From an uncultured Oscillospiraceae bacterium (GTDB taxonomy: Bacteria > Bacillota > Clostridia > Oscillospirales > JAAYXM01): a stretch of 22,759 bases of DNA. Location: NCBI GenBank assembly GCA_934646115.1, contig CAKUEM010000030.1, forward strand, positions 1 through 22,759, written 5' to 3'. Below are positions 7,450 to 14,499 of this stretch, in pieces. Each line of letters begins with the position of its first letter. Positions within the stretch are counted from its first letter, which is position 1. The notes below the pieces were generated by a model. The model was not told where the DNA came from. It saw only the letters and a list, made by a program, of their open reading frames with translations, and did no database searches. Made by a program: the position numbers and the translations under genes.

Positions 7450-8535
7450 TTACCCATTCTTCTTTTCAAACGCGTCCATAAAGGCGATCAGCTTGCGCAC
7501 GCCCTCCTCCGGCATGGCGTTATAGATCGAGGCGCGCATGCCGCCAACCGCGCGATGCCCCTTAAGCGTGAGCAGCCCGTCCGCCGCCGCCTGCGCGACG
7601 AACGCCGCGTTGCATTCATCACTGTCTGTTTTAAAGGTGACGTTCATATAAGAGCGGCTTTCCGGACTGATCGTATTATGGAACAGCTTGCTTTGATCCA
7701 GAAAGTCATACAGCGCCGCCGCCTTACGGTGGTTGATCTGCTCAAGCGCCTTCACGCCGCCGATCGATTCGACCCATTCGACGACCAGCTTGCAGACATA
7801 GATCGGGAATGTGGGCGGGGTGTTATACATCGAGGCATTTTTGATCTCGGTCGCATAATCCATCACGACCGGGATATCCGCCCGCGCATTGCCCGCAAGG
7901 TCCTCGCGGATGATCACGATCGTGAGCCCGGCGGGGGCGATATTCTTCTGCGCGCCCGCATAGATCATGCCAAAACGCGATACATCGATCTCTTCGGATA
8001 AAATGCACGACGACATGTCCGCAACGAGCGGGACATCGCCGGTATCCGGGATATAATCCCAATGCGTGCCATAGATCGTGTTGTTAAAGCAGATATGAAC
8101 ATAATCGGCGTCCGGCCGGAGATCCAGCTCGTTCTGCCGGGGGATACGCGTAAAATTCTCTGCCTCGCCGGTCGCCGCGATATGGACGTCACCATATTTT
8201 TTCGCCTCAGCCGCAGCTTTTTTCGCGAAGTTGCCGGTGACGATATAATCCGCCTTCCCGGTTTTCATTAAATTGAGCGGGATCGCCGCGAACTGAAGCG
8301 ACGCGCCGCCCTGCAAAAACAGGATCTTATAATTATCCGGCACACGCATCACGCGGCGAAGCGCGGCCTCGGTCGCATCAAAAACCTCCTGATAGGTCTT
8401 GGAACGATGGCTCATTTCCAGAATAGACATGCCGGACTGCCCATAATTCAACAGCTCTGACTGCACCTGCTTCAACACAGATTCCGGGAGCATCGATGGA
8501 CCGGCGGAAAAATTATAGACTCTGTTTTCAAACAT
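7450..8535 (-). CDS. serC: Phosphoserine aminotransferase
   Basis: 361 residues, the standard length for this PLP enzyme (fold type I). It converts 3-phosphohydroxypyruvate and glutamate to phosphoserine and 2-oxoglutarate. Visible are NFSAGPSMLP (8-17), the HRS motif (43-45), the phosphate-cup GGAS (76-79), and the PLP lysine Lys197 in YAGAQKNIAPAG. The start at 8535 is fixed by GGAGGG about 10 nt upstream and by the family N-terminus. The reading frame stays open upstream to 8985, but that part is antisense to another gene and lies beyond the promoter. It is the first gene of a serC-serA unit; no serB is present in the window. Confidence 0.96.
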   Translation of the reverse strand: MFENRVYNFSAGPSMLPESVLKQVQSELLNYGQSGMSILEMSHRSKTYQEVFDATEAALRRVMRVPDNYKILFLQGGASLQFAAIPLNLMKTGKADYIVTGNFAKKAAAEAKKYGDVHIAATGEAENFTRIPRQNELDLRPDADYVHICFNNTIYGTHWDYIPDTGDVPLVADMSSCILSEEIDVSRFGMIYAGAQKNIAPAGLTIVIIREDLAGNARADIPVVMDYATEIKNASMYNTPPTFPIYVCKLVVEWVESIGGVKALEQINHRKAAALYDFLDQSKLFHNTISPESRSYMNVTFKTDSDECNAAFVAQAAADGLLTLKGHRAVGGMRASIYNAMPEEGVRKLIAFMDAFEKKNG

Positions 8536-8571
8536 ATGGCTTCCCTCCGAGGCATATATAGTATTAGATAT

Positions 8572-8600
8572 ATTATAGCCCAGCGGCTGCGGAATGTCAA
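8572..8600 (-). promoter_or_regulatory. Consensus sigma-A promoter of serC-serA
   Basis: On the minus strand, TTGACA (8600-8595), exactly 17 bp, then TATAAT (8577-8572): both hexamers and the spacer match the consensus perfectly. The predicted start is near 8565, leaving a leader of only about 30 nt, too short for a riboswitch or attenuator. Confidence 0.85.
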
Positions 8601-8639
8601 ATAAAGGACAGGGCAAAAAAACGAGCCTGCGCGCCATGC

Positions 8640-8681
8640 AAACACGCGGGCAAAAGACCAATGCCCTTTGCCCGCGTGTTT
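8640..8681 (-). terminator. Hairpin at the end of the 136-residue gene
   Basis: A perfect 15-bp inverted repeat (8640-8654 with 8667-8681) and a 12-nt loop start inside the stop codon of the upstream minus-strand gene. The T run after it on the minus strand is only three bases, so it may be a weak terminator or an mRNA-end stabiliser. It separates this gene from the serC promoter. Confidence 0.55.
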
Positions 8682-9091
8682 TATACGTCGCTTTCCACGG
8701 CGAGGTTGGAAAGCCCGTTTTTTTCAAATTCTGCGAGATACGCGTCCGTGCGCGCGGCGAGCTCCGCCGGGTCAAGCGGAGCGCCGCTGTCATACAAATC
8801 GCGGTGCGCCAGCTCCTCCGCCAGGATCTCAAAAAACGTGGCGTCCTCATAATCCATGATCGCCTCGTGAATACCGCCGTCTGAAAACGCGCGCGACGGA
8901 ACGGAAACGCCGCACACCTCCTCGCATAGCGCATCCATTCCATGCGCCTTGCAAAGAGAAAAGAGATAGCTCTCCAGCTCGTCAAAATCCGGGATGCGAT
9001 CGCCGCCGCGGATCGAATTCAACACCCAGTTTCCGATATATACCATATCCAGCAAACGCCGGAACTGCTTGGTGGTCAGTTCAATGTTCAT
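8681..9091 (-). CDS. Uncharacterised acidic 136-residue protein
   Basis: 136 residues, not recognised. It is acidic and looks cytoplasmic, with no signal peptide or membrane segment. The N-terminal third is probably helical (MNIELTTKQFRRLLDMVYIG, then NWVLNSIRGG). An acidic block follows near 76-98 (HEAIMDYEDATFFEILAEELAHR) and another near 106-125. Cys47, Cys56 and Cys60 do not form an obvious metal site. GGAGG directly upstream of the ATG at 9091 decides the start over the longer open frame to 9199, which lies upstream of the promoter's start site. It has its own promoter at 9171-9199 and a terminal hairpin, so it is a stand-alone gene. Function unknown. Confidence 0.82.
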   Translation of the reverse strand: MNIELTTKQFRRLLDMVYIGNWVLNSIRGGDRIPDFDELESYLFSLCKAHGMDALCEEVCGVSVPSRAFSDGGIHEAIMDYEDATFFEILAEELAHRDLYDSGAPLDPAELAARTDAYLAEFEKNGLSNLAVESDV

Positions 9092-9170
9092 AATACCTCC
9101 TTCATCCTCGGCTCGCCCTTGCTTTATCCTATGCAAGCGGCGCGCGCGAGGAAACACGTCCCTGCGTACT

Positions 9171-9199
9171 ATTATAATGCGTTGCGCAAAAAGACGCAA
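9171..9199 (-). promoter_or_regulatory. Promoter of the 136-residue protein gene
   Basis: On the minus strand, TTGCGT (9199-9194), 17 bp, TATAAT (9176-9171). This gives a leader of about 70 nt before the ATG at 9091. Confidence 0.7.
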
Positions 9200-9223
9200 G
9201 TCACCGCGGGGCGGAAAAAATTT

Positions 9224-9255
9224 TTGTGGCGCAAAGCAGAAAAAAATAGTATAAT
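9224..9255 (+). promoter_or_regulatory. Possible promoter of ddl
   Basis: TATAAT at 9250-9255 is a perfect -10, but the only -35-like match is TTGTGG at 9224-9229 with a 20-bp spacer. A weak -35 like this would suit an activated promoter. The leader would be about 90 nt. Confidence 0.4.
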
Positions 9256-9256
9256 A

Positions 9257-9274
9257 AAATGATGAATATCATTT
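9257..9274 (+). promoter_or_regulatory. Inverted repeat at the ddl start site, operator-like
   Basis: AAATGAT and ATCATTT (7-bp arms, 4-bp centre) begin two bases after the -10 TATAAT. A protein bound here would cover the transcription start. It does not match the Fur, PerR or LexA consensus well enough to name a regulator. Confidence 0.4.
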
Positions 9275-9351
9275 GCGCGGCGCGGCGGAATATTTTCCCC
9301 TGCGGGCGGCGTTGGTGAGGGATAAAAAACACGTTCAGGAGTGACGATATT

Positions 9352-10431
9352 TTGAATAAAACAAAACTATGCGTATTATTCGGCGGTGTTTCAACAGAAC
9401 ATGATATATCTTTGCTGTCTGCCACGGCGATTTTGCGCGAGCTTGACCGCGCGCGGTATGACATTCTGCCGGTTGGCATCACGAAGAGCGGGCGCTGGCT
9501 CTACCTGCCGGAATGGACGGAGGAGTGCATGAAAAACGATGCCTGGCAGGAGCAGGCAAGCGCGGTTCCGGTCACGCTCTCGGTGGATCGCACGCGGCCA
9601 GGGCTGCTTGCGCAGGAAAGCGAGGCATTTTATCCGGTCGATTGCGTGTTCCCCGTGCTGCACGGATTCAATGGCGAGGACGGCACGATGCAAGGGCTGC
9701 TTGAGATCGCGGGCGTGCCGTTTGTCGGATGCGACACGGCGGCCAGCGCGATGAGCATGGATAAATCTATCACGAAGCTGATCTGCGCCAATGCGGGCGT
9801 TTTGCAGGCGGACTGGATCGTCTTTTCCGCGCATGAGCTTGCGGATGCGGCGCGCTGTGTCGAGCGTGTGGAGGCGCGGTTTGCCTATCCGGTGTTTGTG
9901 AAGCCGGCATGCACCGGGTCATCCGTTGGGGTGAGCAAGGTGAAGCAGCGCGACGATCTGATGGCGGCGCTTCGCGATGCGGCGCAGTTTGACGCGAAAA
10001 TTCTGGTAGAAGAATTCATCGACGGCCGCGAAATCGAGACCGCGGTGCTGGGCAATGAAGACGCGCAGGTTTCCTGCTGCGGCGAGATTTTGCCCGCGCA
10101 GGAGTTTTATTCGTTTGACGCGAAGTATTGTGATGCGGCGTCAAAAACGCGCATTCCGGCGGAGCTTCCGGACGAGATTGCGGAGGAGACGCGCCGCCGC
10201 GCGCTGCGTGTGTATCACGCGCTCGGCTGCACCGGGCTGTCACGCGTGGATTTTTTTGTAACGCGCGCGGGCGACATTGTGTTTAACGAGATCAACACCA
10301 TCCCGGGCTTTACGGCGATCAGCATGTATCCCAAGCTGTTTGAGGCGCGCGGCATCCCGTTTTCCGCGCTGCTTGACCGCCTGGTTGAGCATGCCTATGC
10401 GGCGCACGCGGCGCGCCGGAATTATCGATAA
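9352..10431 (+). CDS. ddl: D-alanine--D-alanine ligase
   Basis: 359 residues, ATP-grasp fold. It joins two D-alanines for the end of the peptidoglycan stem peptide, in the cytoplasm. The N-terminus MNKTKLCVLFGGVSTEHDIS is typical, followed by VFPVLHGFNGEDGTMQGLLE, the ATP-binding FVKPACTGSSVGVSKV block and the magnesium site NEINTIPGFT, with Glu313 and Asn315. The start is TTG at 9352, with AGGAG at 9337-9341; no ATG or GTG in frame is nearby. It is the first gene of a ddl-murI-ywiB-S41 protease group, with a 15-nt gap to murI. Confidence 0.95.
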   Translation: MNKTKLCVLFGGVSTEHDISLLSATAILRELDRARYDILPVGITKSGRWLYLPEWTEECMKNDAWQEQASAVPVTLSVDRTRPGLLAQESEAFYPVDCVFPVLHGFNGEDGTMQGLLEIAGVPFVGCDTAASAMSMDKSITKLICANAGVLQADWIVFSAHELADAARCVERVEARFAYPVFVKPACTGSSVGVSKVKQRDDLMAALRDAAQFDAKILVEEFIDGREIETAVLGNEDAQVSCCGEILPAQEFYSFDAKYCDAASKTRIPAELPDEIAEETRRRALRVYHALGCTGLSRVDFFVTRAGDIVFNEINTIPGFTAISMYPKLFEARGIPFSALLDRLVEHAYAAHAARRNYR

Positions 10432-10446
10432 CGGAGGTGTTTGCGG

Positions 10447-11253
10447 ATGGATAACCGGCCGATCGGCGTGTTTGATTCCGGGCTGGGCGGGCTGACCGCC
10501 GTGCGCGAGATCATGCAGCGCCTGCCCGATGAAAATATCGTATATTTCGGCGATACCGGGCGCGTTCCATACGGCGCGCGCTCAAAGGAGACGATCATTA
10601 AATATACGCGGCAGGACATCCGCTTTTTGCAGCAGTTTGACTGCAAAACGCTGGTGATCGCCTGCGGCACGGCGAGCTCGGTTGCGCTCGATACGGTGTG
10701 CGATGATTATGGGATCCCGATCATCGGCGTTGTGAAGGCGACCGCGCACCGCGCCTGTTGCGCCACGCGCAACGGGAAAATCGGCGTGATCGGCACGCAT
10801 GCAACGATCCAGAGCGGGTCATACGTCCGGCTGATCGCGGAGGAAAACGCCGCGCTCACCACGTTTGCGGCGGCGTGCCCGCTGTTTGTGCCGCTGGTGG
10901 AAAACGGGCGCATTGCGCCGGAGGATGCGATCTTAAAGCTCGCGGTGGCGGAATATCTCGCGCCGCTGCGCGATGCGGGCGTGGACACGCTCATCCTCGG
11001 CTGCACGCATTATCCGATCATTGCGCAGGCGATCGGCGCGTTTATGGGAGACGGCGTGACGCTGATCAACCCGGGCTATGAGGCGGCGCGTTATCTGTCC
11101 GGCATGCCGGAATTTCAGCCCTGCGCGGCGCGGCATGGCAGCTGCCGATTTTTCGTGAGCGATGACGTTGCATCGTTCACCAGCTCGGCGTCGATGTTTT
11201 TGGGCCGCTCGATCGAGGGCGCGGTTGAGCTTGTGAATATTGAGAGCATTTGA
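10447..11253 (+). CDS. murI: Glutamate racemase
   Basis: 268 residues. It converts L-glutamate to D-glutamate for peptidoglycan without a cofactor, using two cysteines. IGVFDSGLGGLT near the N-terminus, Cys73 in ACGTASS, Cys186 in GCTHYP and YFGDTGRVPYG are all present. The first Cys motif reads CGT rather than the common CNT, a variant I believe is frequent in Clostridia. GGAGG (10433-10437) favours ATG 10447 over the in-frame TTG at 10441, which is only 3 nt from it. It follows ddl at 15 nt, and the pair supplies two D-amino-acid building blocks of the cell wall. Confidence 0.95.
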   Translation: MDNRPIGVFDSGLGGLTAVREIMQRLPDENIVYFGDTGRVPYGARSKETIIKYTRQDIRFLQQFDCKTLVIACGTASSVALDTVCDDYGIPIIGVVKATAHRACCATRNGKIGVIGTHATIQSGSYVRLIAEENAALTTFAAACPLFVPLVENGRIAPEDAILKLAVAEYLAPLRDAGVDTLILGCTHYPIIAQAIGAFMGDGVTLINPGYEAARYLSGMPEFQPCAARHGSCRFFVSDDVASFTSSASMFLGRSIEGAVELVNIESI

Positions 11254-11274
11254 CCATACAAAAGGAGTATCACT

Positions 11275-11697
11275 ATGAAAAAGGACGTTTTGATCACGAT
11301 CAAAGGACTGCAAAATTATGAGGACCAGGAGGAGGACCGCGTGGAGCTGGTCACGCGCGGCAGCTTCTATTTAAAAAATGACGATTATTATATTACATAT
11401 AAAGAAAGCGAGCTGACCGGGCTTGGCAGCACGACCACGACCGTGAAGATCGAGCCGGAGCGCGTTACTGTGCTGCGTTTTGGCGAAACACGCAGCCATA
11501 TGGTGTTTGAAGAGGGGCAAAAGCATATTTCCTATTATGATACCGCCGCCGGGGCGCTGACCGTTGGGATCAGCACGAAGCGGATCCAAAACCGGCTCAA
11601 TGCGCGCGGCGGGCGGCTGATGATCGATTATGCGATGGAGATCAACCACTCGCTCACCGGGGAAAACGCGTTTGATATTTCCGTGCGCGAGCTGTAG
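11275..11697 (+). CDS. DUF1934 / YwiB-like beta-barrel protein
   Basis: 140 residues. It resembles B. subtilis YwiB (DUF1934), a small cytoplasmic protein with a lipocalin-like beta-barrel and no established function. Features that match the family are DVLITIKGLQ at the start, YLKNDDYYITYKESELTG, then alternating strands with TVKIEPERVTVLRFGE and a C-terminal YAMEINHSLTGEN. AAAGGAG (11261-11267) sets the start 7 nt downstream. It lies 21 nt after murI and 15 nt before the protease gene. YwiB is adjacent to argS in B. subtilis; here argS is elsewhere in the window. Confidence 0.85.
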   Translation: MKKDVLITIKGLQNYEDQEEDRVELVTRGSFYLKNDDYYITYKESELTGLGSTTTTVKIEPERVTVLRFGETRSHMVFEEGQKHISYYDTAAGALTVGISTKRIQNRLNARGGRLMIDYAMEINHSLTGENAFDISVREL

Positions 11698-11712
11698 AAG
11701 GGAGGGCGGCGC

Positions 11713-13215
11713 ATGAAACGAAAGATACTGCGCATCGCGGCGTGCGCGCTGTTTCTCGTCTGCGTGATCTCATACGGCGCGATCGCGCGCGAGAAAACGC
11801 AGGGCGAGATGTATTATGACGAGCTGCTTGAAATGGCGGAGATGCTGAAGCAAAATCACATCCAGGCGACCGCGGAGGACGACCCGATCAAAATGGGGCT
11901 GATCAAGATGTTCGATCTTTACCCCGCGATGTATCAAAGCTTTGTGAATTTCATGTTCCAGAGCTATGACCCATATTCGTTTTATCTTGACGCAAAGACG
12001 CATGACGCGGCGTTTGACGGCACGACCTATGTCGGCGGCGTGGGCATCACGATCGAGATCCGCGAGGACGGCGCGTATGTCGGCAGCCTGGTCGAGGGCG
12101 GCGGCGCGCAGAAGGCGGGCATTCTCGTGGGGGACAAGCTGCTTGAGGCAGACGGCGCAAAGCTTTCCGGCTTCACGGCGGAGATGATCGGCGAGATCGT
12201 GCGCGGCGAGGCGGGCAGCGAGATCCCCATCCGCGTGGAGCGTAACGGGCGGGCGATGCTGTTCCGTGTGACGCGCACGGCGATGGCGAATTCGCAGGTA
12301 AGCGCGAAGCTTTTGGGCGGCGGCGTTGCTTATCTGCGCGTCACGAGCTTTGAAAATCTGGATACGTTTTTGGATTTTGCGCTGCTGTATAAAAGCCTGC
12401 CCGATCATGATGTGACGACCGTTGTGCTCGACCTGCGCGACAATCCGGGCGGGGATCTGAGCGTTGCGCTCAATGTGATCGAGCGCGTGCTGCCGGAAAA
12501 GGCGCTGCCGTATCTGATGATCGAGCGCACGAATCCGCGCCGGGTGGACACATACACGTCGGAGGGCATCGGCTGGAACGCAACGAAAATGGTGATTCTG
12601 GTCAATGAGAACACCGCATCGAGCGCGGAACTGGTCGCCGGTGCGCTGCATGACCTCGGCTATGCCACGCTGGTCGGGAAGAAGACCTATGGCAAGGGCG
12701 TGGGGCAGATGCACAGCGAGGTGAAAGAGGGCGAGTATGCGGTTATCACAAACAGCCGGTTTTATCTGCCTGTGACCGGCGCGTTTGACGGCGTGGGGCT
12801 TGCGCCCGATCTTGCGGTGGAGATGGGCGCGAAATATTATCATATTCCGCAGCTTGCGCCGATCATTGCCGATCGCTCGGTGTATGCGGGGCAGGGCGCG
12901 AATGTGCTTGCGCTTGAGCAGCGCCTGCGCGAGCTGGGCTATTTTTCCGGCACGCCGGACGCGACCGCCGACCGGGCGACATTTCTTGCGGTCAATCGCT
13001 TCCAGCGCGCGAAGGGGCTTGCGGTGTCTGAAAATTATTGCGACGCTGCCACGCTGCGCGAGCTGGATCGCGCGGTGCGCGCGCGGGACGGCAAGCAGAT
13101 CCCGGTTGATACGCAGTATGACCGCGCGGTTAGCCTTGCCAAAGAGTATGCCGAAAAAAACACCCCGCCGACGCGCGTGGACATGAGTGCCATCAACTTT
13201 GGCGAGGAAAAATAG
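11713..13215 (+). CDS. Secreted or membrane-anchored S41 (CtpA-type) protease with C-terminal peptidoglycan-binding domain
   Basis: 500 residues. A basic start and hydrophobic stretch (about 7-25) form a signal peptide or single anchor, so the rest is outside the membrane. A PDZ domain spans about 105-190 (YVGGVGITIEI ... AGILVGDKLLEADG). The S41 domain spans about 205-370, with catalytic Ser304 in NENTASSAEL, Lys328 in TYGKGVGQ and Gln332. A PG_binding_1-like repeat lies at about 395-452 (LALEQRLRELGYFSG ... VNRFQ). Such proteases process or degrade extracytoplasmic proteins, and some activate sporulation sigma factors or cell-wall hydrolases; the substrate here is unknown. GGAGGGC (11701-11707) sets the start. 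It is the last gene of the cell-wall cluster. Confidence 0.93.
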   Translation: MKRKILRIAACALFLVCVISYGAIAREKTQGEMYYDELLEMAEMLKQNHIQATAEDDPIKMGLIKMFDLYPAMYQSFVNFMFQSYDPYSFYLDAKTHDAAFDGTTYVGGVGITIEIREDGAYVGSLVEGGGAQKAGILVGDKLLEADGAKLSGFTAEMIGEIVRGEAGSEIPIRVERNGRAMLFRVTRTAMANSQVSAKLLGGGVAYLRVTSFENLDTFLDFALLYKSLPDHDVTTVVLDLRDNPGGDLSVALNVIERVLPEKALPYLMIERTNPRRVDTYTSEGIGWNATKMVILVNENTASSAELVAGALHDLGYATLVGKKTYGKGVGQMHSEVKEGEYAVITNSRFYLPVTGAFDGVGLAPDLAVEMGAKYYHIPQLAPIIADRSVYAGQGANVLALEQRLRELGYFSGTPDATADRATFLAVNRFQRAKGLAVSENYCDAATLRELDRAVRARDGKQIPVDTQYDRAVSLAKEYAEKNTPPTRVDMSAINFGEEK

Positions 13216-13220
13216 AAAAC

Positions 13221-13255
13221 TGCCATATGGGCGCTAAAAATGGCGAGATATGGCA
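13221..13255 (+). repeat. Hairpin after the S41 protease gene
   Basis: Eight-base perfect arms (13221-13228 and 13248-13255) with a partly pairing centre. It begins 5 nt after the protease stop, but an A run rather than a T run follows, so it is not a standard terminator. Confidence 0.5.
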
Positions 13256-13285
13256 AAAAAGTATAAAATATATAACAAAAAACAC

Positions 13286-13315
13286 TTGAACATATATTTT
13301 GACATGTGTTATAAT
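13286..13315 (+). promoter_or_regulatory. Promoter of lexA, with a degenerate SOS-box-like sequence
   Basis: TTGAAC (13286-13291), 18 bp, TATAAT (13310-13315), with an extended -10 TG. The -35 contains GAAC, the left half of the Gram-positive SOS box (GAAC-N4-GTTC), but the right half at the expected spacing reads ATTT. Self-repression by LexA is usual in the family, so this could be a weak operator. Confidence 0.6.
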
Positions 13316-13440
13316 ATTACTAGGAATAAGCGCTCATAGTAAGCTGGATCGGCGCGTGCGCGCACGGTTAGGATATGCTGCTTGCAAAACCGCGTGCGGC
13401 GGTCATATTAGGATTGTATTTGGGAATTTACATAGAAGAA

Positions 13441-13455
13441 CGCAAATGGTTTGCG
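13441..13455 (+). promoter_or_regulatory. Hairpin next to the lexA ribosome site
   Basis: CGCAAA and TTTGCG (6-bp perfect arms, 3-nt loop) end 2 nt before the AAAGGAGG at 13458-13465. It is the last structure of a leader of about 150 nt. An effect on translation is possible but not shown. Confidence 0.4.
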
Positions 13456-13470
13456 GTAAAGGAGGACGTT

Positions 13471-14070
13471 ATGGAAAAGATTTCTGCAAAACAGCAGCAA
13501 ATTCTGGACTACATTCGCAATTATATTCGTGAGCAGGGGTTTCCGCCGGCAGTCCGTGATATCTGCAAGGGCGTGGGGCTGCGCTCCCCGTCGTCGGTGC
13601 ATGGGCATCTGCAAACGCTGCAGCGCTTAGGCTATATTGAGCGACGCGATGGAAAGACCCGCGGGCTGAACATCATTGCCCCGGGCAGCGGCGTGAAGAA
13701 TGTCCCCACCGTGCCGATCCTCGGCCGGGTCGCTGCGGGTGCGCCGATCCTCGCCGCGGAGGATATCGAGGGCTATGTGCCGTATGATGACGGTAACTCC
13801 GGCTATGAGCATTTTGCCCTGCGCGTGCGCGGGTTCTCTATGAAAAATGCGGGTATCCTGCCGGATGATATCATCGTGGTGCGCCGCCAGCAGACCGCGT
13901 CGAACGGCGATATCGTGGTTGCGCTGTTGGAGGATGAGGCAACGGTCAAAAAGTTCTCGAAAAAGAACGGGAAGATTCTGCTTTTGCCGGAAAATGAAGA
14001 TTTTTCGCCGATCGATGGCACGTATGCCATGATTTTGGGCAAGGTCGTCGCCAGTATGCGATATTATTGA
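13471..14070 (+). CDS. lexA: LexA SOS repressor
   Basis: 199 residues. It represses DNA-damage genes and cleaves itself when RecA forms filaments. The N-terminal winged helix carries PPAVRDICKGVGLRSPSSVHGHL (residues 25-47) and is of the Gram-positive type. The cleavage site is Ala89-Gly90 in GRVAAGAP. The catalytic dyad is Ser123 and Lys160 (EATVKKF). The Ser motif reads RGFSM rather than the common RGDSM. The start at 13471 is fixed by AAAGGAGG 5 nt upstream; an in-frame ATG at 13375 has no proper ribosome site and would add 32 residues outside the family. The stop overlaps the next start (TGATG). Confidence 0.96.
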   Translation: MEKISAKQQQILDYIRNYIREQGFPPAVRDICKGVGLRSPSSVHGHLQTLQRLGYIERRDGKTRGLNIIAPGSGVKNVPTVPILGRVAAGAPILAAEDIEGYVPYDDGNSGYEHFALRVRGFSMKNAGILPDDIIVVRRQQTASNGDIVVALLEDEATVKKFSKKNGKILLLPENEDFSPIDGTYAMILGKVVASMRYY

Positions 14071-14453
14071 TGGTGACGCACGTGAAACAGATAGAAACGA
14101 AGCAGGCGCCGCAGGCGATTGGGCCGTATTCTCAGGCTGTGATCGCGGACGGATGGATGTTTATTTCCGGGCAGCTTCCGCTTGACCCGGCGACCGGCGA
14201 GATGCCGGATGGGATCAAGGCGCAGACCGCCCGCGCGCTTGAAAACGTGCGCGGAATTTTGCGCGCCGCAGGGGCGGAGATGGATGCCGTTGTTAAAGTC
14301 ACGGTGTATATGCAGGATCTGGGCGAGTTTGCCGCGATGAACGCCTGCTATGGCACATATTTTAGCGCACCGTTTCCGGCGCGCGCAGCCATTCAGGCGG
14401 CGGCGCTGCCCAAGGGCGCAAAGCTGGAGATCGATGTGATCGCCCGCGTATAA
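14070..14453 (+). CDS. ridA: RidA (YjgF/YER057c) family enamine/imine deaminase
   Basis: 127 residues, or 123 if the GTG at 14082 is used. RidA proteins hydrolyse reactive enamine and imine intermediates made by PLP enzymes. AIGPYSQAV (17-25), FISGQLPLDP (31-40), and the active-site Arg105 and Glu120 in FPARAAIQ and KLEIDVIA are present. The ATG at 14070 shares one base with the lexA stop, so it is likely translated by re-initiation. No ribosome site precedes that ATG, whereas GGTGA at 14072-14076 could serve the GTG at 14082 and would give the more usual family N-terminus. A bidirectional terminator follows. Confidence 0.92.
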   Translation: MVTHVKQIETKQAPQAIGPYSQAVIADGWMFISGQLPLDPATGEMPDGIKAQTARALENVRGILRAAGAEMDAVVKVTVYMQDLGEFAAMNACYGTYFSAPFPARAAIQAAALPKGAKLEIDVIARV

Positions 14454-14459
14454 AAAATG

Positions 14460-14495
14460 AATCGGTAAGATGGCAAAGCCGTCTTACCGATTTTT
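14460..14495 (+). terminator. Bidirectional terminator between ridA and ribF
   Basis: A long stem (14460-14470 with 14482-14492, extended inward by GGC/GCC around an AAA loop) ends in TTTTT on the plus strand. On the minus strand it is followed by a T run as well, so it should end both the lexA-ridA transcript and the nine-gene operon converging from the right. Confidence 0.88.
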
Positions 14496-14499
14496 GCGT

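Noticed and set aside
8536..8985. 150-residue N-terminal extension of SerC
   Set aside because: It crosses the consensus serC promoter and the hairpin and overlaps another gene; the family N-terminus starts at 8535 with a good ribosome site.
9257..9274. Fur box
   Set aside because: The arms share ATGAT/ATCAT with Fur sites, but the spacing and outer bases do not fit the consensus and no iron gene is nearby.
10661..10680. Inactive MurI because the first Cys motif is CGT, not CNT
   Set aside because: The catalytic Cys is present and the Gly variant seems common in Clostridia, so loss of function is not supported.
11770..12843. 357-codon minus-strand frame opposite the S41 protease
   Set aside because: Shadow frame with His/Arg-rich composition and no ribosome site or family match; the plus strand has all protease motifs.
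13221..13255. Terminator for the cell-wall cluster
   Set aside because: The stem is good but is followed by A residues on the plus strand, so it is recorded as a hairpin only.
13375..13470. In-frame extension of LexA by 32 residues
   Set aside because: There is no usable ribosome site before 13375, while AAAGGAGG lies 5 nt before 13471 and LexA homologues start there.
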